The translations under genes were made by a program, and so were the position numbers. A DNA stretch of 64,000 bases from Pseudogemmobacter humi (lineage in GTDB: Bacteria > Pseudomonadota > Alphaproteobacteria > Rhodobacterales > Rhodobacteraceae), in assembly GCF_900609055.1 (NCBI RefSeq), contig NZ_UXAW01000081.1, positions 62,001 to 126,000 on the forward strand. Direction: 5' to 3'. Numbering within the stretch: position 1 is the stretch's first letter; the number at the start of each line of letters is the position of its first letter. Positions 27,023 to 36,248 of this stretch are shown piece by piece. The notes under the pieces are model-generated. The model ran no database searches, was not told where the DNA came from, and worked only from the letters and a program-made list of their open reading frames with translations.

Positions 27023-28888
27023 TTACCCGGCCCGACGCTGCGCGGCCCGTTTCGCCCCGCGCGGGTTCTTGTCGAACAAAGCGGCAAGCTGCTCGGTCAT
27101 CGCGCCCGCCAGTTGCTCGACATCGGTGATCGTCACCGCGCGCTGGTAATAGCGGGTCACGTCATGGCCGATGCCGATGGCGATCAGTTCCACCGCCCGG
27201 CGCTTTTCCACCATGGCGATCACGTCGCGCAGATGCTTTTCGAGGAAACTCGCCGGATTCACGCTCAGCGTCGAATCGTCCACCGGCGCCCCGTCCGAGA
27301 TCACCATCAGGATCTTCCTCGCCTCGGGGCGCGAGACCATCCGGCGATGCGCCCATTCCAGCGCCTCGCCGTCGATGTTCTCCTTCAGGAGCCCCTCTTT
27401 CATCATCAGCCCCAGATTGGGCCGGGCGCGCCGCCAGGGGGCGTCAGCGGATTTGTAGATGATATGGCGCAGATCGTTCAGCCGCCCGGGCTGCTGCGGC
27501 CGCCCGTCGGCCAGCCATTTCTCGCGGCTCTGGCCGCCCTTCCAGGCCCTTGTGGTGAAGCCGAGGATCTCGACCTTGACCGAGCAACGCTCCAGCGTGC
27601 GCGCCAGAACATCGGCGCAGATCGCGGCGATCGAGATCGGCCGGCCGCGCATCGAGCCGGAATTGTCGAGCAGAAGCGTCACCACCGTATCGCGGAATTC
27701 GGTGTCCTTCTCCCATTTGAACGACAGCGGCGTCGTGGGATTGGCCACCACGCGGGCGAGCCGCCCGGCGTCGAGGATGCCCTCCTCCAGGTCGAACAGC
27801 CACGAGCGGTTCTGCTGCGCCTGAAGGCGGCGCTGCAGCTTGTTCGCAAGCCGCCCGACCGCACCCTTCAGGGGCTCAAGCTGCTGGTCCAGATAGGCGC
27901 GCAGCCGTTCCAGCTCCGCCGGTTCGGCCAGATCCTCGGCGCGGGTCTCCTCGTCGAACTCGGTGATATAGACGGCGTAGTTCGGATCGGCGTCGGAATG
28001 GGGCGCAGGCGGCGGCGGCTCCAGCGGGGCTTCGCCCTCGGGCAGCTCGGTCTCGTCGCCGAGCTCCATCTCGGCATTGTCCTCCATCTGGACCTGGGCC
28101 TGGGATTCGTCCTGCTGCTCTTCCTGGCTCTGCTCGGGGCTGGCCTCGGCCTCTTCGCCGTCCTGGTCTTCCGCGGCTTCGCTCTCGGGGCTGTCCTGGT
28201 CCTCTTCGGCCTCGTCCTCGCCTTCGTCCCCGGTCTGGTCGGGGTCGTCGCCGAGCTGATCGCCATAGCCGAGATCCGAGATCACCTGACGCGCGAGCCG
28301 GGCGAAAGCGGACTGATCGGCGAGCGCCGCGTCGAGCCCGTCGAGCGTGCCGCCCGCCTGTTCCTCGATGAAGCCGCGCCAGAGGTTCATGACATTCTCG
28401 GCCCCGGCCGGCAGATGCCGCCCGGTCGCCAGCGCGCGCACCAGATAGCCCGCCGCCACCGGCAGGGGCGCGTCCTGCGGCGCGGTGACCTGACCATAGC
28501 CCTTGCGCTCGGCCTCCTGGGCGATCTTTGCGTCGATATTCGTCGCGGTGCCGGGCATGACGCGCGCGCCCATGGCCTCGCAGCGCGCGGTCTCCATCGC
28601 CTCATAGATGTCGCGCGCCAGCGTCCCGGTGGGGGCGTATTTCGCGGCCACCCCTTCGTCGTGGAACTTGCGACGCAGCGCGAAAGCGTCGGCGGTGCCG
28701 CGCGCCAGCATCACCTCGTCGCGCGTCATCCGGCGCGAAACCTGCGGCAGCCGCACGCCGTCGCGGTTCATCCCCGGTGGATCGACCGAATAGGAAACGC
28801 TCATCTCCGGGTCATTGGCGAGCACTTTCGTGGCTTCGGCCAGAGCCTTCTTGAACGGATCGGCAGGGTTGTCGGCGGGTTTGGTCAT
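27023..28888 (-). CDS. cobT: Cobaltochelatase subunit CobT
   Basis: Subunit of the ATP-dependent CobNST complex that inserts cobalt into hydrogenobyrinic acid diamide in aerobic cobalamin synthesis. The protein is 621 residues. The N-terminal region to about 205 is conserved. A long Asp/Glu/Gln-rich linker runs from about 210 to 295. The C-terminal VWA domain carries the MIDAS motif DNSGSMRG (about 410). It lies downstream of cobS on the same strand, separated by about 200 nt of mirrored repeats. CobN is not in the window. Confidence 0.95.
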   Translation of the reverse strand: MTKPADNPADPFKKALAEATKVLANDPEMSVSYSVDPPGMNRDGVRLPQVSRRMTRDEVMLARGTADAFALRRKFHDEGVAAKYAPTGTLARDIYEAMETARCEAMGARVMPGTATNIDAKIAQEAERKGYGQVTAPQDAPLPVAAGYLVRALATGRHLPAGAENVMNLWRGFIEEQAGGTLDGLDAALADQSAFARLARQVISDLGYGDQLGDDPDQTGDEGEDEAEEDQDSPESEAAEDQDGEEAEASPEQSQEEQQDESQAQVQMEDNAEMELGDETELPEGEAPLEPPPPAPHSDADPNYAVYITEFDEETRAEDLAEPAELERLRAYLDQQLEPLKGAVGRLANKLQRRLQAQQNRSWLFDLEEGILDAGRLARVVANPTTPLSFKWEKDTEFRDTVVTLLLDNSGSMRGRPISIAAICADVLARTLERCSVKVEILGFTTRAWKGGQSREKWLADGRPQQPGRLNDLRHIIYKSADAPWRRARPNLGLMMKEGLLKENIDGEALEWAHRRMVSRPEARKILMVISDGAPVDDSTLSVNPASFLEKHLRDVIAMVEKRRAVELIAIGIGHDVTRYYQRAVTITDVEQLAGAMTEQLAALFDKNPRGAKRAAQRRAG

Positions 28889-28930
28889 GCGCGCATGGTC
28901 CCGGTCAGTGCATCGGTTTCACCCCGCGGA

Positions 28931-29000
28931 CGGGGGGCTGTCTGCCCCCCGGCTTCCTTGCGGAAGCTCCCCCCGAGGATATTTTCAGACAGAAAATAAG
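28931..29000 (+). repeat. Composite intergenic repeat
   Basis: Hairpin 1 at 28931-28951 (G6/C6), hairpin 2 at 28952-28967 (GCTTCC, TTGC, GGAAGC), then type B tail 28968-29000 (CCCCCGAGGATATTTTCAGA and CAGAAAATAAG). It lies between cobS and cobT and points at a mirrored copy. Confidence 0.8.
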
Positions 29001-29014
29001 GGCGCAGGGCTGTT

Positions 29015-29081
29015 CATTTTCTGTCCGCAAATATCCTCAGGGGGGTGAGGCCGCAGGCCGAGGGGGGCGCGAGCGCCCCCC
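29015..29081 (-). repeat. Composite intergenic repeat, mirrored copy
   Basis: Minus-strand order: hairpin 1 at 29081-29062 (GGGGGGCGC and GCGCCCCCC), hairpin 2 at 29059-29049 (GGCC arms), then type B tail ending ACAGAAAATG at 29015. It forms a tail-to-tail pair with the copy at 28931-29000. Confidence 0.8.
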
Positions 29082-29089
29082 TGCGACAG

Positions 29090-30064
29090 TCACTTCATCG
29101 CCATCGAGGCGGCGCTTTCGGGCAGTTCCTCGTTGAAGCAGCGCTGGTAGAACTCGGCCACGGTCTGGCGCTCCAGCTCGTCGCATTTGTTGAGGAACGA
29201 GAGCCGGAAGGCATAGCCGACATTGCGGAAGATCTCGGCGTTCTGCGCCCAGTTCAGCACGGTGCGGGGCGACATCACCGTCGAGAGGTCGCCGTTCATG
29301 AAGGCGGTGCGGGTCAGATCCGCCACCGTCACCATCTGGCCGATGGTCTTGCGGCCCTTCTCGGTATTGTAATGCGGGTTCTTGGCCAGAACGATCGCGC
29401 TTTCGGCGTCATGGCTGAGGTAGTTCAGCGTGGCGACCAGCGACCAGCGGTCCATCTGGGCCTGGTTGATCTGCTGCACCCCGTGGTAAAGCCCGGTGGT
29501 GTCGCCCAGCCCCACGGTGTTCGCGGTGGCGAACAGGCGGAAACAGGGGTGCGGCGTGATGATCTCGTTCTGGTCGAGCAGCGTCAGCTTGCCGTCATGT
29601 TCCAGCACGCGCTGGATCACGAACATCACATCGGCGCGGCCCGCGTCGTATTCGTCGAAGACGATGGCGACGGGGTTGCGCAAAGCCCAGGGCAGGATGC
29701 CCTCGTGGAACTTCGTCACCTGCTTGCCGTCTTCCAGCCTGATCGCATCCTTGCCGATCAGGTCGATCCGGCTGATGTGGCTGTCGAGGTTGACCCGGAC
29801 GCAGGGCCAGTTCAGCCGCGCCGCCACCTGTTCGATATGGGTGGATTTGCCGGTGCCGTGATAGCCCTGGATCATCACCCGGCGGTTGTAGGCGAAGCCG
29901 GCGAGGATCGCGAGCGTGGTGTCGGGGTCGAATTTATAGGTCGGGTCGATCTCGGGCACGCGGTCGGTGCGCTCGGCGAACCCCTTCACGCGCATGTCGG
30001 TTTCGATGCCGAACACATCGCGGACAGAGATTTCTTCGGTGGGCTTCATCACGGTGTCCAGCAT
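29090..30064 (-). CDS. cobS: Cobaltochelatase subunit CobS
   Basis: AAA+ ATPase of the CobNST cobalt chelatase, forming a ring with CobT. The protein is 324 residues. Walker A is in [16 protein letters not shown] (about residue 78), Walker B in [11 protein letters not shown], and sensor residues in [14 protein letters not shown]. The N-terminal [20 protein letters not shown] is typical of alphaproteobacterial CobS. It is upstream of cobT on the same strand. Homologous AAA+/VWA pairs exist in magnesium chelatase, but this length and sequence are CobS. Confidence 0.95.
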   Translation of the reverse strand: MLDTVMKPTEEISVRDVFGIETDMRVKGFAERTDRVPEIDPTYKFDPDTTLAILAGFAYNRRVMIQGYHGTGKSTHIEQVAARLNWPCVRVNLDSHISRIDLIGKDAIRLEDGKQVTKFHEGILPWALRNPVAIVFDEYDAGRADVMFVIQRVLEHDGKLTLLDQNEIITPHPCFRLFATANTVGLGDTTGLYHGVQQINQAQMDRWSLVATLNYLSHDAESAIVLAKNPHYNTEKGRKTIGQMVTVADLTRTAFMNGDLSTVMSPRTVLNWAQNAEIFRNVGYAFRLSFLNKCDELERQTVAEFYQRCFNEELPESAASMAMK

Positions 30065-30220
30065 GGTTCGCGTCCAGAGTTCAGGCTACCATGGGTTCAT
30101 GGAACATTCCGCACAAGGGTGCAAGGGGAGGGTGGTGCAAGGGGACGGTGCGGCGCGCGGCCAAATGCTTTGATCCGGGCGGGCAGACGCCTTAGCCTCG
30201 CGCCGAAGGAGGAGGGCGCG

Positions 30221-30703
30221 ATGCGCGACCGGTTGATCCTCGGCGCGATCACGGCGGCGGCGGCGGTTGCGGCGGTGCTTGCTTCGGCTGTCCTGCTGCC
30301 CTGGGCGGCAGGCGGGGTGGAGGCTGTGGCCTGGCCGCGCGACCCCGGGCATCTCATGCTCCGGACCGCCGCCGCGGGGCTGCTCACCGGCGCCGTGCTC
30401 GCGCCCCTGTGGTGTGACGAGGACGGGGCCGGGCGGATCCTTGCGGCGCTGGTCACGCCGGGGCTGATCGCGCTCCTCGTGCTGGTTCTGACCCTGGCAC
30501 TGGCGCCGTCTTCCGCGGGCCGGGCGCCGGGGTGGATCGGCGGGCTTCTGCTCATGGTGTTTTTCGCCCCGTTTTTCCTCGCGATCGCTCTGCCATGGAT
30601 CGGGATCTGCTGGCTTGCCGGCGGGATCGCCGCCTGGCGCTATGGTGCGCGGGTCGCGGCGCGTGGCGGCGAGAAAGCCTTTGACCGGACGGGGCGGCCA
30701 TGA
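30221..30703 (+). CDS. Small membrane protein, unknown function (paralogue 1)
   Basis: A 160-residue protein with about four hydrophobic segments and the opening RLILGAITAAAAVAAVL. The start at 30221 follows a strong AGGAGGG site, and its stop overlaps the next gene (ATGA). It shares layout and phrases with that neighbour (LILGAIT, GAVLAPLW versus GALLAPLW, and a closing AWRYG versus AWCYG), so the two are tandem paralogues. No known family is recognised. It is divergent from cobS. Confidence 0.72.
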   Translation: MRDRLILGAITAAAAVAAVLASAVLLPWAAGGVEAVAWPRDPGHLMLRTAAAGLLTGAVLAPLWCDEDGAGRILAALVTPGLIALLVLVLTLALAPSSAGRAPGWIGGLLLMVFFAPFFLAIALPWIGICWLAGGIAAWRYGARVAARGGEKAFDRTGRP

Positions 30704-31143
30704 GCGCGGGCGGCAGCGGCCTCGGCGACTGGCTGATCCTTGGCGCGATCACCGGGGGCGCGGCGGCGGCGAGCCTGCTTGTGCCCGCAATCCTCGGCTG
30801 GCGGATGGACGGTGCCCTGTCTCCCGCGCTGAACATGGCGCTGGCGGGGCTGGCCGCCGGCGCGCTGCTTGCGCCCCTGTGGCGCGGCGGCGCGGGCGCG
30901 CGGGTGGTCGCCGCGGTCCTCACGCCGTATCTCGTGCTGTTCCTCGCGCTGCCGGGACAGGCGGTGGGGCGGCTTCTCTCCGAGGGGCCGGCCGCGCTCC
31001 TGTGGATCCTCGGCGCGCCGCTCTGGACCCCGGTGGGGCTGGCCTTCGCGGCGATCCTCAATCCCTGGTTCGGGCTTTGCTACGCCGCGGGCCTCGTCGC
31101 GGCCTGGTGCTATGGCGAGCGGCGCGCTCAGTCCCTGAAATAG
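30700..31143 (+). CDS. Small membrane protein, unknown function (paralogue 2)
   Basis: A 147-residue, four-segment hydrophobic protein starting MSAGGSGLGDWLILGAITGG. It overlaps the upstream paralogue by 4 nt, suggesting coupled translation and perhaps a heteromeric membrane unit. Shared stretches with the neighbour indicate tandem duplication. Its 3' end overlaps the convergent DnaJ-like gene by 16 nt. Function is not predictable from the sequence. Confidence 0.72.
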   Translation: MSAGGSGLGDWLILGAITGGAAAASLLVPAILGWRMDGALSPALNMALAGLAAGALLAPLWRGGAGARVVAAVLTPYLVLFLALPGQAVGRLLSEGPAALLWILGAPLWTPVGLAFAAILNPWFGLCYAAGLVAAWCYGERRAQSLK

Positions 31144-31760
31144 CGGCTGTCGCGGATCTGGTCCCAGGCCCAGACCACCTCTTGCAGCATTTCCTCCTGG
31201 CTGCGGTCGCCGCCGTTCATATCGGGGTGCAGCACCTTGATCAGGCCCTTGTATTGCTTGCGGATCTCGGTCTTGGTCATGGTGTCGCGCGAGTCGAGGA
31301 TTTCAAGCGCGCGCCGCTCGGTCGGCGGCAGTTTGCGGGTGGCGCCGGAGACCGGCTGCGCGCCGGGGTTGCGGGTGCCCTTTTCGCCGAGGATCTCCAG
31401 CGGGTCGCGCACCCCCATCCGGGCCCAGGCGTTGCCGTCGTCTTTCTTCGAGAAGGGTTTGGTCTCGCGCTCCCACAGCCGGTCCTTCTCGACGATGCGG
31501 CGGAATTCCTCGTCCGAGGTGCCGTCGAAGAAATTCCACTTCAGGTTGTATTCGCGGATGTGATCCTTGCAGAACCAGAAGAATTCATCGAGCTGCTCGC
31601 GCGATTTCGGGGCGCGGAACTGGCCCTCGGCTTTGCAGCCTGGATAGTCGCAGCCGCGCCCGCCGGTTGCGGCGGCGGGCCCCCCGCGACGTCCGGCGGA
31701 TTTGCGCTTTTTGTCCGACGAGACGCGGATGTCGAATTCGAATGGGGGTTTGGTGACCAT
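31128..31760 (-). CDS. DnaJ-domain protein
   Basis: A 210-residue cytoplasmic protein with a C-terminal J domain (about 145-205). It includes the invariant HPD in KVLHPDMNGGDRSQE, which would stimulate an Hsp70 such as DnaK. The N-terminal part has two cysteine pairs in CDYPGCKAEG and WFCKDH, a possible small metal site. It lacks the Gly/Phe and zinc-finger regions of true DnaJ, so it is a specialised co-chaperone. It is divergent from a bolA gene. Confidence 0.88.
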   Translation of the reverse strand: MVTKPPFEFDIRVSSDKKRKSAGRRGGPAAATGGRGCDYPGCKAEGQFRAPKSREQLDEFFWFCKDHIREYNLKWNFFDGTSDEEFRRIVEKDRLWERETKPFSKKDDGNAWARMGVRDPLEILGEKGTRNPGAQPVSGATRKLPPTERRALEILDSRDTMTKTEIRKQYKGLIKVLHPDMNGGDRSQEEMLQEVVWAWDQIRDSRYFRD

Positions 31761-31845
31761 AGGTTGCGGGGCCTGTGCTGCCTTTCCGACTCGGGCCGCT
31801 CAGTTTAGGTGTTTTGCCAGCGGATTGAAGAGGCCGGAGGCAAAA

Positions 31846-32097
31846 ATGGCTGTGAGCGATGAAATGGCGGAACGGCTGCGCGCGGCTTTTGCGCCGGACG
31901 AGCTGGAAATCGTCAACGAAAGCGGGCTGCATGCCGGGCATGGGGGCGATGACGGCAGCGGCGAGAGCCATTTCCGGCTGCGCATCCGCGCGCCCGTCTT
32001 TGCGCCGATGAGCCGGGTGGAGCGCCACCGCACGGTGATCCGCGCGCTTGGCGATATCCCTTCGCGCATCCATGCGCTGGCGCTGGACATCGGCTGA
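31846..32097 (+). CDS. BolA-family protein
   Basis: An 83-residue BolA/IbaG-type protein with pattern LEIVNESGLHAGH, then SHFRLRIRAPVFAPMSRVER and RHRTVIRAL. Family members partner monothiol glutaredoxins in iron-sulfur and iron handling. The start at 31846 follows GGAGGCAAAA. The conserved His in the SHF region is present as a possible cluster ligand. It is divergent from the DnaJ-like gene. Confidence 0.9.
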   Translation: MAVSDEMAERLRAAFAPDELEIVNESGLHAGHGGDDGSGESHFRLRIRAPVFAPMSRVERHRTVIRALGDIPSRIHALALDIG

Positions 32098-32181
32098 AAT
32101 CCCCGCCCCGTCGGGCGGGGCAGGGCGTCCCGGCGCCCGGGGTGCTACCTTTCGGCGGATGGAGACGCGAGGGAGGGCGCG

Positions 32182-32649
32182 ATGAGCTTCGATCCGGCCA
32201 CCGATCTGGAACTGACGCGGCGGTTTGCGGCCGCCCCCGCCACGGTCTGGCGCTGCCTGACCGAGCCCGCGCTGATCGAACGCTGGTTCGCGCCGCGCCC
32301 GGTGGTGACGCGCGACGTCAGCCTCGATCTGCGCCCGGGCGGCAGTTTCCGCTCGGTGATGGATGTGCCCGGCCATGGCGAGATGCCGGGCCATGGCTGC
32401 GTGCTGGAGGTCGATCCGGGCCGGCGGCTGGTCTGGACCGATCTGATGCGCGGCGGCTGGCACCCGAATGCGGGCAGTTTCGGCTTCACCGCGGTCCTGA
32501 CGCTGGAGCCGGAGGGCGAGGGCACGCTTTACCGCGCGCAGGCGCTGCACCGCAGCCAGGAACAGCGCGCCGGGCATGAGAAGATGGGCTTCCATGAGGG
32601 CTGGGGCGCGGCGGCCGATCAGCTGGGCGAACTTGCGGCCAGCCTCTGA
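32182..32649 (+). CDS. SRPBCC/AHSA1-type protein
   Basis: A 155-residue protein of the START-like SRPBCC fold, close to AHSA1 (Hsp90 ATPase activator homologue) domains. The N-terminus LELTRRFAAAPATVWRCLTE with PALIERWFAP is diagnostic, and MGFHEGWGAAADQLGELAA forms the C-terminal helix. Bacterial members are mostly uncharacterised ligand-binding proteins, so no substrate is claimed. It follows bolA by 84 nt in the same direction. Confidence 0.86.
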   Translation: MSFDPATDLELTRRFAAAPATVWRCLTEPALIERWFAPRPVVTRDVSLDLRPGGSFRSVMDVPGHGEMPGHGCVLEVDPGRRLVWTDLMRGGWHPNAGSFGFTAVLTLEPEGEGTLYRAQALHRSQEQRAGHEKMGFHEGWGAAADQLGELAASL

Positions 32650-32659
32650 GCCGTGCCTG

Positions 32660-33043
32660 TCAGCCCTTCTGCGCCACCGGATGCCCTGCCGCCTTCCAGG
32701 CGGTGAAGCCGCCCGAAAGGCTGGCGCAGCGCAGGCCCATCTCCTGGGCGATCTCGGCCGCCAGCGCCGAGCGCCAGCCCGAGGCGCAGTAGAATACGAA
32801 TAGCCGGTCTTCGGCCAGCCAGGGCTTGTGATAGGGGCTTTCGGGGTCGATCCAGAACTCCAGCATCCCGCGCGGCGCGTGGCGGGCGCCGGGGATCATC
32901 CCCTCGCGCTCCAGCTCGCGCGGGTCGCGGATGTCGACGAAGACCGCCTCGCCCGCGGTGTGCAGCGCGGGCGCCGCTTCGGGCGCGACGGATGTGATCC
33001 GGGCCGCGGCCCGCGCCAGCAGATCCCGATAACCGAGCGGCAT
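32660..33043 (-). CDS. Rhodanese-like sulfurtransferase
   Basis: A single-domain rhodanese of 127 residues. The start at 33043 (MPLGYRDLLARA) is set by a GGAGGGAAG ribosome site. A longer in-frame start at 33070 is possible. The active Cys is in LFVFYCASGWRSALAA (about residue 80), with the upstream VDIRDPRELEREGMIPGA motif. It probably handles thiosulfate or persulfide sulfur. It is convergent with the SRPBCC gene and divergent from the Nudix gene. Confidence 0.9.
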   Translation of the reverse strand: MPLGYRDLLARAAARITSVAPEAAPALHTAGEAVFVDIRDPRELEREGMIPGARHAPRGMLEFWIDPESPYHKPWLAEDRLFVFYCASGWRSALAAEIAQEMGLRCASLSGGFTAWKAAGHPVAQKG

Positions 33044-33114
33044 GGACTTCCCTCCTGATTCTGGTGCCATTCTGCCCCCGGCCCGTGCCTGATGCGAGGC
33101 CCGATGGAGATGTG

Positions 33115-33552
33115 ATGTCAGACCGCCCCTTGCCCCGTCTCGCCGTTCTGGCCGTTACCCTGCACGAGGACCATGCGCTGCTGGTCAGGCGGCGCAATCC
33201 GCCCGATGCCGGGCTCTGGGGCTATCCGGGCGGCAAGGTGCGCTATGGCGAGACCGTGGCCGAGGCCGCGATCCGCGAATTGCGCGAGGAAACCGGGGTG
33301 CGGGGCGAGGCCATGGGCCAGCTCGGCACGCTGGATCTGATCCTGCGCGACGATCTGGGCGCGGTCTCTCATCATTATTACCTCGTGGCCATCGCCTGCC
33401 GCTGGCTTGCGGGCGATCCCGTCGCCGCGGATGATGCCGCCGCCGCCGCCTGGATCCCCTTCGCCGAGGTGCTGGACCAGTCCCTTGCCCTGAGCGAGGA
33501 CGTCGACACGCTTCTGCACGAGGCGATCCGCTTCGCGGGCACCGAAATGTGA
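33115..33552 (+). CDS. Nudix hydrolase
   Basis: A 145-residue hydrolase of nucleoside diphosphate-linked substrates. The Nudix box fits GX5EX7REUXEEXGU (GKVRYGETVAEAAIRE, then LREETGV, about residues 41-63). It resembles ADP-ribose pyrophosphatase/MutT-like members with an N-terminal PRLAVLAVTLHEDHALLVRR strand. The substrate cannot be assigned. The start at 33115 is the first Met before the domain. The upstream in-frame Met adds 17 unconserved residues. Confidence 0.9.
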   Translation: MSDRPLPRLAVLAVTLHEDHALLVRRRNPPDAGLWGYPGGKVRYGETVAEAAIRELREETGVRGEAMGQLGTLDLILRDDLGAVSHHYYLVAIACRWLAGDPVAADDAAAAAWIPFAEVLDQSLALSEDVDTLLHEAIRFAGTEM

Positions 33553-33616
33553 GGCGGGTTCCTGTTGAAACGCCGCCCGCGCGGGTCCAGGCTCGGGACG
33601 TTGAGAAGGAAATGCC

Positions 33617-36190
33617 ATGACCGAAGCCGCCAGAGACCCCCGCACCGTCTATCTCGCCGACTACCGCCCCTGGAGCCATCTGGTCGACCGGGTGGAGCTG
33701 TGTTTCCGCCTGGCCCCCAAAGGCACGAAGGTCGCCGCGAAACTGCATATGCGGCCAAATCCGGCGGCGCGGGGGCGGCATGTGCTGAGGCTCGACGGCG
33801 AGGGGCTGCGGCTGATCACGCTGAAGCTCGATGGCGCGCTGCTCGACCTGACGCCGGATGAAACCGGGCTGACGGTGCCCGCCGATCTGCTGCCCGAATG
33901 CCCGTTCCTGCTGGAGACCGAAGTCGCCATCGACCCGGAGACCAACACCGCGCTGGAAGGGCTGTATATGTCGCGCGGCATGTATTGCACCCAATGCGAG
34001 GCCGAGGGCTTCCGCAAGATCACCTTCTACCCCGACCGCCCCGATGTGATGGCGCGGTTCCACGTGCGGATCGAATCCGACCTGCCGGTGCTGCTGTCGA
34101 ACGGCAATCCGACTGCCTCGGGCGAGGGCTGGGCCGAATGGGACGATCCCTGGCCCAAACCCGCCTATCTCTTCGCTCTGGTCGCGGGCGATCTGGTCGC
34201 GCATCGGGGCGGCTTCACCACCCGCTCGGGCCGGAGCGTCGATCTGGCGGTCTGGGTGCGGCCGGGGGATGAGGACCGCTGTGCCTGGGCGATGGACAGC
34301 CTGATCCGCTCGATGAAATGGGACGAGGAAGTCTATGGCCGCGAATACGATCTCGACGTGTTCAACATCGTCGCGGTCGACGATTTCAACATGGGCGCGA
34401 TGGAGAACAAGGGGCTGAACATCTTCAACTCCAAATACGTGCTCGCCAGCCCCGAGAGCGCCACCGACGACGATTTCGCCCGGATCGAGGCGATCATCGC
34501 CCATGAATATTTCCACAACTGGACCGGCAACCGCATCACCTGCCGCGACTGGTTCCAGCTTTGCCTGAAAGAGGGGCTGACCGTGTTCCGCGATCAGCAG
34601 TTCTCGGGCGACATGCGGTCCCACGCGGTGAAGCGGATCGAGGATGTGGCGGTGCTGCGCGCGCGCCAGTTCCGCGAGGATCAGGGCCCGCTCGCCCATC
34701 CGGTGCGCCCCGAGAGCTTTGTCGAGATCAACAATTTCTACACGGCGACGGTCTACGAGAAGGGCGCCGAGCTGATACGCATGCTGAAAACCCTGGTCGG
34801 GGATGAGGGCTATGCGAAGGCGCTGAACCTCTACTTCAGCCGCCACGACGGCGAGGCGGCCACCATCGAGGACTGGCTGAAGGTGTTCGGGGACGCGACC
34901 GGGCGTGACCTCACGCAATTCGCTTTGTGGTATTCCGAGGCCGGAACCCCGCGGCTGAAAGTGGCCGAGGCCTGGCAGGACGGCAGCTATACGCTGACCT
35001 TCACCCAGGAAACGCCGCCCAGTCCGGGCCAGCCGGTGAAAGCGCCGAAGGTGATCCCGATCGCAGTGGGGCTCCTGAACCCGAACGGCGACGAGGTGCT
35101 GCCGACGACCGTGCTGGAGATGACCGGGGCGACCCAGAGCTTCCGCTTCGACGGGCTTGCGGCGCGGCCGGTCCCTTCGATCCTGCGCGGCTTCTCGGCT
35201 CCGGTGGTGCTGGAGCGCGAGACCAGCGCGGACGAGCGCGCCTTCCTGCTCGCGCATGACACCGACCTGTTCAATCGCTGCGAGGCGGGCCGCTCGCTCG
35301 CGCGTGAGATGCTGATCGCGGGGCTGACCGGCGGCGAGGATCTGCTGCCGGCCTGGCGCGATGCGCTGGCGCGGCTGATCCGCGACGATACGCTCGATCC
35401 GGCGTTCCGGGCGCTGGCACTGCGGCTGCCCTCCGAAGACGATATCGCGCAGGCGCTGCATCAGCGCGGCCACACGCCGGATCCGGCGGCGATACATGCG
35501 GCGCGGCGGGCGGCAGGCGATGCGCTGGCGCAGGCTCTGGCCGCGGATCTGCCCGGGATGATCGCCGGGCTGGGGGCGGGTCGCTTCGCTCCCGACGCTG
35601 CCGGCGCCGGCCGGCGCGCCTTGCGCAACGCGGCGCTCGCTCTGCTCGCTCGTGTCGACGGTGGCGCTGCGGCGCAAAGCGCCTTCGCTGCGGCGGACAA
35701 TATGACCGACCAGACCGGCGCTTTGGCGGCACTGCTGGACATCGGGCAGGGGGCGGCGGAACTCGCGCGCTTCCGCGATGAATGGGGCCATGACGCCAAT
35801 GTCATGGACAAATGGCTGTCGTTGCAGGTCGCGCTCGCCGCGCCGGACCGCGCCGCGGCGCAGGCGGAGACGCTGGCCGCGGATCCCGGTTTCGACTGGA
35901 GGAACCCCAACCGCTTCCGCGCGGTGTTCGGCGCGCTCTCGGGCCATCACGCAGGCTTCCACCAGGCAGGCGGCGCGGGCTACCGGCTGCTCGCGGACTG
36001 GCTGTTGCGGCTCGATCCGCTGAACCCGCAGACCGCCGCCCGGCTTTCCACCGCTTTCGAGACCTGGCCGCGCTACGACGCCGCACGCCGCGATCTGATC
36101 CGGGCGGAGCTGGAGCGCATCCTCGGCCAGCCCGGCCTCAGCCGCGATCTGGCCGAGATGGCGGGACGGATGATCGCCGCCGCGCCTTGA
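33617..36190 (+). CDS. pepN: Aminopeptidase N (M1)
   Basis: Zinc metallo-aminopeptidase of 857 residues with the E. coli PepN domain layout. Substrate motif GAMEN (MGAMENKGLN, about 257) and zinc motif HEYFHNWTGNRITCRDW (about 296), with the third ligand Glu in LKEGLTVFRDQQF, are intact. The N-terminus YRPWSHLVDRVELCF is typical of alphaproteobacterial PepN. The DUF3458 and C-terminal helical domains are present. Role: bulk peptide degradation in the cytoplasm. A long minus-strand frame across this gene is a GC-driven shadow. Confidence 0.96.
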   Translation: MTEAARDPRTVYLADYRPWSHLVDRVELCFRLAPKGTKVAAKLHMRPNPAARGRHVLRLDGEGLRLITLKLDGALLDLTPDETGLTVPADLLPECPFLLETEVAIDPETNTALEGLYMSRGMYCTQCEAEGFRKITFYPDRPDVMARFHVRIESDLPVLLSNGNPTASGEGWAEWDDPWPKPAYLFALVAGDLVAHRGGFTTRSGRSVDLAVWVRPGDEDRCAWAMDSLIRSMKWDEEVYGREYDLDVFNIVAVDDFNMGAMENKGLNIFNSKYVLASPESATDDDFARIEAIIAHEYFHNWTGNRITCRDWFQLCLKEGLTVFRDQQFSGDMRSHAVKRIEDVAVLRARQFREDQGPLAHPVRPESFVEINNFYTATVYEKGAELIRMLKTLVGDEGYAKALNLYFSRHDGEAATIEDWLKVFGDATGRDLTQFALWYSEAGTPRLKVAEAWQDGSYTLTFTQETPPSPGQPVKAPKVIPIAVGLLNPNGDEVLPTTVLEMTGATQSFRFDGLAARPVPSILRGFSAPVVLERETSADERAFLLAHDTDLFNRCEAGRSLAREMLIAGLTGGEDLLPAWRDALARLIRDDTLDPAFRALALRLPSEDDIAQALHQRGHTPDPAAIHAARRAAGDALAQALAADLPGMIAGLGAGRFAPDAAGAGRRALRNAALALLARVDGGAAAQSAFAAADNMTDQTGALAALLDIGQGAAELARFRDEWGHDANVMDKWLSLQVALAAPDRAAAQAETLAADPGFDWRNPNRFRAVFGALSGHHAGFHQAGGAGYRLLADWLLRLDPLNPQTAARLSTAFETWPRYDAARRDLIRAELERILGQPGLSRDLAEMAGRMIAAAP

Positions 36191-36248
36191 CCTTGCCGCA
36201 TTCGGACGCTGAAATGCCCCCCGGATGCGGTTTTGTAAGAGGTGAGCC

